From contig JANTQA010000070.1 of assembly GCA_027625915.1 (NCBI GenBank), positions 10,731,001 to 10,795,000 on the forward strand: a stretch of 64,000 nt of DNA, read 5' to 3'. The translations under genes were made by a program, and so were the position numbers. Below are positions 12,211-23,317 of the stretch, piece by piece; positions within the stretch are counted from its first letter, which is position 1; the number at the start of each line of letters is the position of its first letter. A model generated the notes under the pieces. The model was not told the origin of the DNA. It worked only from the letters and a program-made list of their open reading frames with translations, and did no database searches. Origin of the DNA: Anaeramoeba flamelloides (lineage: Eukaryota > Metamonada > Anaeramoebidae).

Positions 12211-13833
12211 TTAATTTAAAACTTGTTGTAATTGTTTTTGTGGTTTTTTTTTCTTCTTTTTTTGAATTTGTTTTTTTTCTTTTTCAATTTCAAATTCATT
12301 TTCCAGTTCTTGTTCCAGCAATTTTACCAGTTCTTGTTCTTGTTCTTGTTCCTTCTCTTGTTCTTGTAAAGGTTTTTCCTTCTTTTCTTCAATAACGAGT
12401 GAATTTGTTTTTTGGATTAGCGTTTCGATTTCGTTTGTATTCTCAACTTTTTGAGTTCTTTGTTTTTTATTGATGTCTTGTTGGGAGATTAATTGGTCTA
12501 ATTCTAATTCTATTTGCTTTTCTTCTTCGTTTGACAAAGAAAGATTCTCCTTTATTCCATCTTGTATTGCTTCTTCAATTTCTGCCTGGTCTGCCATGAC
12601 CTCGCCAAGCTCGATCATTACATTGTCGACTTTTTCAGGATCTAAGCCATATTCCTTTGAAACCTTTTTCATTGTTTGTAACCCGACTTTAAATGTGTTG
12701 AACACTTCTTTGTCAGACTCTGATTGTGAAATTTTGAAGAGTATTTGAGAAATTTGATCAGCAGATCGTTCACGTTTTGTTAGTACTTGTTTCAAATTTT
12801 TTATAATCCTTAAATAACGTATAGCTCCAGATCGATTTTTTTTTTTTTTTAATTCGTTGCTTGCTAATTTTCTTTTCTCTTCAATTTGGTTTCTAATGTC
12901 TTCAGTTTGTGCCATTAATTTTAGTTGGACCTTTTTCATTTCCAGAATACCAAAATCTATTTCGTTTATTTGGGAAATATTTTGATTTTTTTGTTTCATA
13001 AATTTTGATTTACTACTTTTCACAATTTTTAAACCTTCACCATTCTCAAATACCTGAAGCTGATGTTTTTGAATCAACCACCCTATACAAAGCAAAATTG
13101 TCTCTAATTTTTCTTCTTCTTCTTCTTCTTCTTCTTCTTGTTCTTCTTTTTTCTTATTTAGGTTTTCTTTTTTTTTTGTTTCATTGTTTTTAAAAAATGA
13201 TAAAGACATTGGACCAACGACAAGCTCAATTGGAACGTTGATATCAACAACAGTTGTTCCGCCTTGATCAGAGTGTTTATAAAGTGTCTCGAGAAATTGT
13301 TGGGATTTCTTTTTCACTACTTGATTGGAAACAAAGCTATGTGAATCTTCGTTTTGTTTGTTCTCCTCTTCGTCCCCACCAAAAATTAAACCACCAATCC
13401 ACGAGGTAGGCTTTGTAACCAAGTTTTCTAAAAACCACGAGCCAATTCCTTTTTTTGTCAAATCAATGTTGGAAAAGGCCTGAGAGCTTTCAATTAAAAC
13501 AGAATAATTCTCATCAATTTGAGCACTTTCTTGTAAAAATTCATTCACACAACGAAGCATTTGTTTGCTTTCAAGGATTTCAAGAATCTTTGGTAAGCAC
13601 AGAGGTATTAATTCCTTCCGTTTCAAGATTTCTTGAAGGGCTCTTTTCGTTACAAGACACATATTTTTTACTTCAAATATTCTTGGTAATAACGATGTCC
13701 AAAACTTGACACGATATTCATATGAATCAGGTGAGGTTTGCTGATCAGGAAGTGGTGAAAAAAGAACTCTCATTGTTTCGTCGTCGTTCCAAACTTCGAG
13801 ACTTGAAAATATTTTCTTCATGTTCGAATACAA
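12211..13833 (-). CDS. CHMP7: CHMP7-like ESCRT-III protein
   Basis: An uninterrupted 540-residue frame. The N-terminus (DDETMRVLFSPL, then YRVKFWTSLLPR) matches the opening winged-helix part of CHMP7, where human CHMP7 has DDEERMSFLFSAF and an FWAPL motif. A hydrophobic stretch at 129-153 (SWFLENLVTKPTSWIGGLIF) corresponds to the CHMP7 membrane-anchoring segment. A second winged-helix-like part covers about 200-275 and is interrupted by a poly-Glu run (232-241). The Snf7 core is at about 296-425, a basic then acidic helical hairpin ending DNVMIELGEVMADQAEIEEAI. The tail is Glu/Gln- and Lys-rich and extends beyond the 453-residue human protein. Known role: recruits ESCRT-III to the inner nuclear membrane/ER for envelope sealing. 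The start is the first ATG; a second ATG lies at residue 5. No intron is visible. Confidence 0.86.
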   Translation of the reverse strand: MYSNMKKIFSSLEVWNDDETMRVLFSPLPDQQTSPDSYEYRVKFWTSLLPRIFEVKNMCLVTKRALQEILKRKELIPLCLPKILEILESKQMLRCVNEFLQESAQIDENYSVLIESSQAFSNIDLTKKGIGSWFLENLVTKPTSWIGGLIFGGDEEENKQNEDSHSFVSNQVVKKKSQQFLETLYKHSDQGGTTVVDINVPIELVVGPMSLSFFKNNETKKKENLNKKKEEQEEEEEEEEEKLETILLCIGWLIQKHQLQVFENGEGLKIVKSSKSKFMKQKNQNISQINEIDFGILEMKKVQLKLMAQTEDIRNQIEEKRKLASNELKKKKNRSGAIRYLRIIKNLKQVLTKRERSADQISQILFKISQSESDKEVFNTFKVGLQTMKKVSKEYGLDPEKVDNVMIELGEVMADQAEIEEAIQDGIKENLSLSNEEEKQIELELDQLISQQDINKKQRTQKVENTNEIETLIQKTNSLVIEEKKEKPLQEQEKEQEQEQELVKLLEQELENEFEIEKEKKQIQKKKKKKPQKQLQQVLN

Positions 13834-16800
13834 TCTTGTTATAAATTTATTTGTCTAAAAAAATAATTTGAAAAAATAAATCACAACTTTTAGTAATCTC
13901 TTATCTATTTGAAAAATTTTAAAACGAAAATCTCATTATTCTATCACTTTTCAGAACTTAAGGTTGATAAAACTGGTGAAAGTGAGATTTTTATAAACTT
14001 TATTTTTTTTTCTATTCAAATTCGCTGAATTATTTGATGATATTGTAATTATTAAGAACATTGGCGGATTATGGGAAACAAGTTTCAAATTAAAAGTAGT
14101 TTTTTTTTTTTTTTAGCTGGTTTATTGATGAATTGATTAAAGAAATAGACAATAAACAATAGGAGTGTATTATATTCGTTTTTTAAAGTTCTATAATTAA
14201 GGGGTTACATTTTCAATAAATGAAAGATCAAAGAAGAAATTTTTTCTCAAAAAATATAAAAAATTTTATACTTTAAAAAACCATAATATTTCTAAAAAAT
14301 TTATAAAAATACTGAAAATTTTAAACAAATTCAATTCATACCAAAAATTTCTAAAAACATAAACAAGTTTACACTCAAAATTGTTTTGTTCTTGAGTTTA
14401 ATTTTGAAAATATATTCGATATTAATTTTGTATAAAAAAAAAAAATAAAGAATTTTTTTTTTGAAGGATATATTTTATAGCAGAAGTGGGTAAATTTTGT
14501 CACTCTATTATTTGTTTCAAATCCAATTTTCAATTAATTTTAGAAAAAAGTCATTAGGTTTTTTAGAATTTTTATTGTTGAAATTTGTAGAGTAATAAAT
14601 ACAGATTAATGTGTAGCAAAACAAAAAGAACATTTTGTTTTGTATTTATAGTTTTTTGTAAAAAAAAAAAAAAGAATTTTGGGTTATCAAAATTAGTATC
14701 AAAAAATGATTTAAGGGACTAGTAAACTAAAAAAAATCTTCAAGTAAATTTACTAACAAATTAAAAAAAAAATTATCCTTATCTTGAAATTGAAAAATAA
14801 AGTAAAAATCTGATAACTGCAAGACAAGGCTTACTTTTTATACTATTTTCAGAAATGAATTATTGTTTTTAAAAGACTGATCCATTTTTCTCATTTTTGA
14901 AAAGTTCAAAATCCAACATATTTCTGAATTATTTAAAAAAAATTCTTTTTATTGAAAGAAGATTGAAATATTATTACTTGTAAAGGAAGTGTACAAAAAT
15001 ACACTTTAAAAATAAAACCACTAAGTTCTGAAATAACTAAGTTTAAAAAATCTACTTAATCTCAAAAAAAAATACAATAATTATTTTAATCTTGTAAAAA
15101 ATATAATTTTTTGATTCAAAGAATGGACCAAATCTATTTTTTTTTCTAGGAATTAAATGAAAAAATATGAGAAAAAGAACCAAAGAGTTGAATTAAAAAT
15201 TCTCCAAAAATACTTTTTTAAAACCTGGAAAATTCAACTTTTTATCTAAAGAAATACTTTTTAATTTGATTATTTATAATTAATAAATATAATTCCAATC
15301 TTAATTATTTCAGTAAGTCATTAACAACCCAATGATTAAATTTATCAAATAGGTTTTACATTTATTTCTCAATTTTTTCAAGATTTTGCAATAAATAAAA
15401 CAATTCAAATACATATATCTAATAATAAAAAAAAATAATAGATATTATTGAATACCTGATTTTAATACAATCAGTTCCTTGTTTATACTCTTGATATTTG
15501 AAAAAGTATATTGACAAGTCTTTTAAATTTCAAGAAATCTAATAAAGATTTGTGAATAAAATAAATGTTCAAATTTTTTAGATCTCCAAGGTTAAATATT
15601 TTTTATTATTCTTGTTTTTGTTTGATATTGATTCAATTTTCAAAATCAAATAAAAAAATAAAATAACGCATTCATCATATTTATTGGGTTTTCTACTTTA
15701 TATATAATATTATTTTTTTCTAGAATTAAACAAAAAACTAAAGAGAACTTAAGGAAAATTTTCGGAAATGTAAAAATAATATTGAAAGGTTTTGATTTGA
15801 CACAATTCTTTGAAATTATGATACAATTATTAGTGGTTTTTGCTTTTAATTTGAATATAAAATGATTTTTTTTTCAATTTTGATTTTATTTCTCAAATTG
15901 AAACAGGCTCTGCATAAAACAAACGTTTAATGGGGGCTTCTAATTTGATATTACAATGAAGAAATTTAACAAATTACTGAAAATAATATTCTAATTTTTA
16001 TGATAAGAATAAAATGAAGACATTATCTGACTTCTTTTGCTAAAGGTATTTCGAACAAAAAATAGAGCAAGATAAAAAGCATTTTTTTTTTTTTTATTCA
16101 ATTACAATTTGGTAAAAGAATAGAATATTTGGGATGTAAAAATTAATTCAGATTAAAAAAATTATTAATAATAATAATTTTTAATAATATTTAAAACAAA
16201 GACTCCTTTTAGTCTTTCCATTGTTAACGATTAAAATAATTATGATTCTTTATTGAAATTTCTAAACAAAAATTTCAAAATTATGGAGAAAGTCTGAAAT
16301 TAATTTTCGCATTTTACAATAAAAGCAAATTACTTTTTTAAATAGAAAGTACTTTTTAGGTAATTTATTAAGATATTTCTTCATTTTAGGGTTTGTTTAA
16401 TTAGTATTGATTGTATCTTAAATCATTTGAATCCTATTGATGTTTTAAAGAAGTTGTAGATTAAGATATCAAAAACTTATGAACTTCTTGGTTATTCTCG
16501 GTTTCTTTGATCCATTAATGTTTATGGTATTCAATAAATATGAAACACAATTTTTATTTTGAAACAAGGATTAAATTATTATATACATATTTTTTTGACA
16601 ACCTATAGTATTCCTTCTGTTTTTGATCGTTTACACTTGTACATATTTTCTTTTTGTATAACCGGCAACCATATGAATAAATTGAAATTTTTGAAAAGGG
16701 TAACAATGAATTCCTTTAATCTTTTGTAGGGAAAAGTGAAAAAGGTAAAAAAAAATCAACAAGATTTTTATACAATAACCCTACCAAAAATTAAAAGTAA

Positions 16801-18121
16801 GATCGATTAAAAAAAATAAAAATAAAAAATCAAGACTAAAATGATAGATTCAACCCTTAATAATTTTTTAAGAATCCTTTAGTTAAATGGTATGGGTTTT
16901 TATTGGATGGATACAATCATTAAAAATTTGATTTAAATACTTGACTTTTTTTGAGAGATCTCCAAAAAATCTTATTGTGTTTTGATAATAATGAAGATCT
17001 CAATTCTTTTTGTTAACTGAATTGAAAGTAATCGAATGTATTCTTCTTAGAAGTTAAATTCTTTCTCCGTTTAATGAATTTTTTTTTCCTTTTGTGCAAA
17101 GTTAACGATGAAAATTTTTACAACTTTTTTACCCAAATGAAAAGTTCTATTCCATTATATCAGGTAAAAATTTCCTATGAAAATTACGTTTAAAACTTTT
17201 GTATTTTTTACACAAACCCAGTTACCAACTTTGTGGATCATTTAGAGATGTTAATTTTCGAAGAATAGTCTACTATAAAAATTAATTTTTCTTTCACCTA
17301 AATTCCAAAAAAAGTAACCATATATTTCATTCTGTACTTTTTGGTTTACATTTGAAAACTCTTGTTTAAATCATCTCATTTCTTCATGTATTCGAAAAAT
17401 GAAATTATTTTTAACGTTTCTCTGAAATTAGAACAAATTCTCCTCTTTATTTTACTTGCAGCTAACTCGTAAAAAAAATTTACGAAATCAGAAACAAATA
17501 TTAAATTATTCCACATTGAGATAACTTCCACAACGTCTTGTAAAAAAGAAAGCCGGGGAGATATTGGTTGCGGATTAGTCTTCTCACTCTTCATTTTTTT
17601 TGAAAAGAAATAAATTACAATTTACATTGTTTTAGACTTTACTTGTATTCGAATTAGTAAAAAAAAATTTTCACTTTTTTATCATTTTCATTTGACAAAC
17701 AGAAATTGTCAAATTACAGTATATTTCTTGGATTTCTCTGAATGTAAAAGAACAATAAGGAAAATGAACTGGAAATTTTTTCTTAGTTCTTCAACTAATT
17801 CTCACAACTCAAAAAAAGTTTTTCATTTGAAAACACATTTGAATTGTGTGTGAACTAATTCTGTTTCGACTAGTTTCTCAACAAAAGTTATCATTTCCTT
17901 TCTATTAAATTCAATTTTCGTAAAAATGTTGAATTTTTCTTTTCTGAACAAAAAAAAAGGAACATAAAACCAAAAAACAAAACAAACTGTGTATTTGACC
18001 AAAGATTTAATCATTTTCAGTTCTTTCCAAAAAAATAATTTTGTGCAATTTATTTTTTCATTTTTTGCCAACATCTTTTTTTTTTCTAGTAAACAAATTA
18101 ATCCCCAATCAATTATTTTAT
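13834..18121. other. Divergent intergenic region between the CHMP7-like and RasGAP genes
   Basis: This 4.3-kb stretch holds both promoters and no recognisable gene. It contains an old dispersed repeat (14770-15570, listed separately) and many A/T homopolymers. Open frames on either strand here are short and lack recognisable domains. Confidence 0.6.
14770..15570 (+). repeat. Long dispersed repeat, copy 1
   Basis: Collinear with 62270-63080. Shared blocks include TCTCATTTTTGAAAAGTT, AAAACCACTAAGTTCT, TTTTAAAACCTGGAAA and TTTTTAATTTGATTATTTAT in the same order. There is no coding potential, and clear terminal repeats were not found. It may be part of a larger old transposon. Confidence 0.55.
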
Positions 18122-18687
18122 ATGTTGGGAATTGCAAAGGAGTCACTAAACACCGCCAAAGGAGGAGGCAGTTTTGGGTTTAAGTCTGGAGAAATACTTT
18201 TTAATATTAAAAGACTAGATAAGGGAAAGGTTGAAGTTCAAAAATATGATGGAACAAAAGGAGAGTGCCCGCTTTTTTATATAAAATACCCACTCAAGGT
18301 TTCTCTGGTAATTAACGATACCTCTTTTTTTTTTAGTTTTACAAAAATATCCTTTTTTTTTATTTTATTATTGAAGAGAGTCAATTCAACAAAATTCCCT
18401 CCTGTTTGCAGGAACCTCCTGAATTTATTTCAAGTTTTTTTGTATTAGTTTTAATGAAGGCAAATAATATCCTTTTTAACCAAAAAAACAAAAAAAACAA
18501 TCACAAACCTTCACAAAACTATTAAAAGACTATTTTTTTTCCAAATACCACCTTACCAAAAAATCTATTTTTGAGTTAAAAAAAAAAAAAGAAATTCCAC
18601 ATTTATTTGCAAAATGTAAACCTACAAAAAATAAAAAATCAACGACTCTTTTACCAAAAAAAATTTTTTCTGAATTGATCTCTCAGC

Positions 18688-18731
<44 letters not shown>

Positions 18732-20349
18732 TGTTCTATTTCTTCACCTAACCTAACCTAACCTCAAAATAAAAACTGCCAACAAAATTAATAATTCCAA
18801 AATTAGAAATTAGTGGGTGTTGCAAATGAGGACTACAAAGCAAGGAATCAAGGGTATTTGTCATTTAAAAAAGGAACTGGAATTTTTCTGGAACCTGAAA
18901 CGATCTCAAACAAGTATTGGCTGACGGGCATTTACGAGGGCAAAAAGGGGAAGCTCCCGAAATTTTCGATCAAGTTTGAAAGGGCGATTGTTGCGGGAAA
19001 CAAGGTCTTTGTTCGAAGTGAGGTTGATCATTTGACAAAAAATTTAAAGATCGACTTAACCGAAAGACTAAACCTCACCCCGATTTATCAAAAGACGAAA
19101 ACAAAGCAACAGACGGAGAGCACCAAAGCCAAAAAAACAAAAAAAAAAAAAAAAAAAAAAGAAAATCAAAAAGTCCAAAATCGCCAAGAGAGAGGAAAAA
19201 AAAAAAAAGCAATTAGCTGCCAAGAAGCTAAAATTAAAAAAACAGAACGAAGGCAGCAATGAAGAAGGGTCTTCGACGAAGGATCTGTCTTCTCGAAACA
19301 AGCTAAAGGGCAAAAAGTCCAAAGTGAGAAGGTGGTTCAATAAGCGCTCCGCGACGATCACAAGCCTTGAGAAATTCCGTGATCAAATGGAGAAGGAGTC
19401 CGAGCTGCAAATGAAGGGGCTGCCCAAGCTTGATCCGAAGCTTGTATCTGCAGTGATCATGGAGGACAACATGCATGTCCTGAAGAAGCTGTGCCGTGTG
19501 GACAAGCGGATCCGGCAGGGCAACAAGCTGAGCGACCTGATTGCGCAGCTGTTCCAATTGAAAAAAAAGTTGCCGTTGCTCTTGGGGCTCATTGTCAACA
19601 ACGAGGTCAACAACTCCAAAAACCAGCAGACGATCCTGCGGAGCCCCATGTTCACGGGCTCCCTGGCGTCCTCTGTCGTCAAGATCAGCGGCGGCGAATA
19701 CTTTCGATCTGTGTCGAAAAGCCTGTTCCAAGCCCTGCTCAAGCACCCCAAGGATTACCAAGTGGATCCACGGTACGTCGGCGACAAGCCCGCCAAGATC
19801 ACCAAGAACCAACAAAACTTGACCAAGGTTTTAAGCGAATTTTTAAAAACAATCTACGAATCACAAAAACACTTTCCAAAAACCTTGCACCACCTATGCT
19901 TCCTCGTGAAGCATAAGCTACAGGACGAGTTCCCGAATTACAATTACAGAACCGTGATCGGATCCTTTTTGTTTTTACGATACTTTTCCCCCTCAATAAC
20001 AAACCCAACCATCTTCAAAATCGTTAAAAAAACTCCCAGCACAGACTGCAATAGGGCTCTCGTGCAGATTGCCAAGGTTTTGCAAATTATTGCTAACGAT
20101 TCAAAATTTGGTACACTTTCTCATTTGGCAATCCTGAATGAATTTGCCATACAACAAAATGAAAAACTCGGTGGCTTTATTGAAAAAATCTCAGATAATA
20201 AATTTTCTTCCAAAAAAGAGGATACTATTTTTGCAAATAATAACAAAATTTCTCAAATCGAAAAAGAAATTGCCAGAATTATTAATATAAATATGATTTT
20301 TATTGCTGAAGAGTTTGATAAGGCAAAGGATTCTCTTCAAAAAAAATAA
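18122..20349 (+). CDS. Tandem-SH3 RasGAP protein (two exons, frame change at an A-run)
   Basis: Exon 1 is 18122-18298 and exon 2 is 18807-20349, joined in phase 0 (AAG|GTTTCT donor, ATTAG|AAATTA acceptor). Exon 1 encodes an SH3-like fold (FGFKSGEILFNI...GTKGECPLFYI). Exon 2 opens with a second SH3 (NEDYKARNQGYLSFKKG...YWLTGIYEGKKGKLPKF), then a Lys-rich linker, then a RasGAP domain. The RasGAP carries the arginine-finger loop ILRSPMFTGSLAS (Arg codon at about 19639), the FLFLRYFSPSITNP signature and the helix ALVQIAKVLQIIAND. It should speed GTP hydrolysis on Ras-type GTPases. The frame steps by one base within the poly-Lys tract near 19140-19160 (20 A's), after which KSKSPKSPRERKKK and QLAAKKLKLKKQNEG read sensibly into the RasGAP part. 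The step could be a sequencing homopolymer error, slippage or a real break. The start ATG is the one nearest the first SH3; an upstream exon is possible. Confidence 0.78.
18299..18806 (+). other. Intron of the RasGAP gene with a 41-base poly(A) run
   Basis: It is a GT-AG intron that keeps the frame between the two SH3-coding exons. It holds an uninterrupted run of A at 18689-18729 and a short CCTAA-like triplet repeat just after. Such a run makes read-based assembly here unreliable. Confidence 0.65.
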
Positions 20350-23317
20350 TTTTGTTAACCAAATAAATAATTTTTTTAAGCAAATTAATTATTTTTTTAA
20401 TCAAAGACATTATTTTTTTTAGAATTATTGTTATTCTTATTACTATTATTATTAATATTGTTTTTTTTTTTTTTTTTATTTACTTGTTTATTTTTTTCTT
20501 TGAAATTTTAAACAAATTTGATTAATGAAATTTTATAAATTTTATATTTTTAACACTTTTATTTTGAAATTAATTGTTTTTTTTTTTTTTGTTTTTGAGA
20601 AATTGATCTTTTTATTGCGAATTTTTTGAAGAAATTTTTGGAATTAATAACCTTGTTATGCTAGTTTATTGATATTTTTTAATAATATTTAATGCAGAAA
20701 AAACCCTACTGCTGAAAATTTTAAAAAATAAAAATTGAATTTCAATGAGAAAATGATATATTGTATTATAAAACCAGAAATTGATTATGTTAAGATCTGT
20801 TACATCCATTCCAAAATGAACAAGATTTTTATAATGTGAAGAAATTATTTTTTCTATCATGTAACCCCCCATCCTTTCTTTTTTTGTTATAGATTTAGGG
20901 TTAATGTAATAGGTAATACAGACACTAGATTTTTATAATATAGCCAGTGAAAAAAAAAATTGTGAATTATGTGGTAACTGAAAATCGAAAAACCAACATT
21001 TTACCAATTGATACTACCATTTTAAAAAAGTGACTACTTTTTTTTTATCTGATTGTTAGAATGAAAGAACTTTTAAACTTTTCCATTATAATAAAGTGAT
21101 GAATTTTTGTAAAAAAAGCACTTTCCTTTTTACTCCGTCCTCTACCTCACATTCAAAGGTTGGGTATTCAAATTTTATGGAAAACATAAAACTATCAAAA
21201 AGTATTGATTTGGGGAAAAACTTCTCTTTATTAAAATATTAAACTTTAAAACAGTTTTAAAAAAGTCATCACATACTGAAAAAAGCTATATATATATTTA
21301 TATATATATATATATTTATTTAAAAGAAGTTGAATTTTTTTCTTAATTTTCCTTTTAAAAAAAACATTTTTGATAAATTCCACTTTTTTTTTCTATTTTT
21401 TAAAAATTTTCAAAATTTTAAATTATGGGAAACCTATTTGTTCTAAATTCATACTGTTTCAAATTTTTGCGCAATTTTTATATTTTAGAATTTAAGATCC
21501 TAATTACTAGATAATTATTTATTGTTTACTATTTTTTTTTTAAATAATGTTTTATACCACCGTAAAGAATAATAATATATAAATCCGAAATAAATCAAAA
21601 TAAAAATTAAATGTTATTCTTTTTCATGAAAGCAATTAAATTATTGAATAATTGAAATAAAATAATTTGAATTTAAATTATTTTTCAAGAGTTTTTTGAG
21701 AGAAGAAAAAATAATATATCAACATTGTTTGAGATAAAATAATAAATTCCCCAATGAAATCCCCCCTTTCCACTTTTTTAAACTTGCAATTTATTATCTT
21801 TTTACCTTTTTGGGGTTAATCACAAAGAAATTGAAGACAATTTACAACATATATAATCCACCAAAAACAAAATAGATCAGTTTTTTAATGAACTTCTTAT
21901 CCGTATAATACATTATCTAAAACAAAATAGATTCTCTTTTTTTTTTTTATTTTTTTTTTTTTTTTTTTAGATAGACTTTTCCCTTTCAAATTTCAATAAA
22001 AATAATATCAACTTCATTAATAATTCTATTCGTATTGATAATTCAATTTTAAATTGAAAAAAATGAAAAATTTATAACGATTTTTTTAAAATATTTATTA
22101 GATTGTAAAAAAAATTAAAGATCACAAAATTATTTTTTAGTTAACCATAAAAAAAAAATATTGTTTCGAATAATTCAAGGTTTAACTTTATCTTTATTAT
22201 TTCAAGATTGTAGAGAATATAGATGTATGTTTTGTTGATTGATTACCAAATATATCATTGAATATTTTTTTTCAAATTAATAAATAATTGACCACAATTC
22301 AAACTTTTATTTCTAGTTTGACTGTTATCATTACAATTATATAAATAATTGAATTTAAATAAATTCACTTTTCTGAGGAAGAAAATTGAGTAAGTTGGAT
22401 GAAAGTTTTGGTGCTTTCTTTTTGAAAGTCTTGGAAAATTTAGAGTCTTTTCCCAATAAAAATCTAACTACAATTGTTAATACTATCCAATTTTCTAAAA
22501 AGTTAACCCATTACAAAAAATTCATTATGTTACCTTTTCAAACTTTCTATTTGAAGATAGGAAGTCACATATACATAATTGTTTTAGATTTTAAACCACC
22601 TTTGATGTTAGATCTTGCATTAATGTTAATACTTCAAAAATATTAATATTTTTGTTTGAAAGATTATATATTATTTACAAAATTTCTAAGATATCATCAG
22701 ATTTTCGAAAAACACAAAATTCAAGAAAGATCTTTTTCTCAATTTTTTGATAAAAAAGGACATTTTGGTTTTGCAATAATTTCTCAATTCTTTTTTTATA
22801 TTGTTTCAAGTTTCCAATTTCTTGTTTATATTTTGTGATTGTTTCTTTTATTTTTAGCTGAAGATAATATTTTGATCACAATTCAATTTTGGTTATGGGT
22901 TAATGTTACGAATAAGGGACTAGCCAGGCCACCTTATTATAATCGAAAATATCCCACTTTTAGAAAGTTTTTCACCCTTTTAAAGTGTTGTGAATATTTT
23001 GGATTGGTTCAAAGGTTTGAAAAAAGGAACTAAGTTTAGTAAAAAAGTTCTGTCAATTTTAAAAACTAGAAAATATCTCAGTGACTTCAACAAAGTTTAT
23101 TAGCTTTGCAACTCATTTCCCCTTTAAAAGGTGTTGTAAAGGTTTGTAAATTGTCTGAAAGTGTTTGAATGTATGAAAAGGCTGTAATCGAGATAAAAGT
23201 CATGAGAGTTTAGTTAATTTCAAAATTAATCATAAAATCATTTTTTACTTATTTTACTATATTTTATTGTATTATTGTTTGACTCAAATATTTGAACTTA
23301 AAAACAATATAATAAAG
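20350..23317. other. Intergenic region, no certain gene
   Basis: This is A/T-rich spacer between the RasGAP and B-box genes. An AT-only tract of TATATA repeats lies near 21290-21320. At 22386-23033 one plus frame is broken by only two stops over 650 bases, which may be chance or an unrecognised decayed coding region; I could assign no domain to it. The last 300 bases should hold the promoter of the B-box gene. Confidence 0.5.

Noticed and set aside
18746-18770. CCTAA repeats that look telomeric
   Set aside because: Only about three copies inside an intron; too short to call a telomeric tract.
19303-19815. 170-residue antisense open frame and other frames opposite the RasGAP domain
   Set aside because: They arise from the GC-rich codon stretch of the real gene; the RasGAP motifs lie on the plus strand.
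22386-23033. One plus frame with only two stops over 650 bases
   Set aside because: Protein-like in places, but no family was recognised and composition fits background. Left as a note in the spacer entry.
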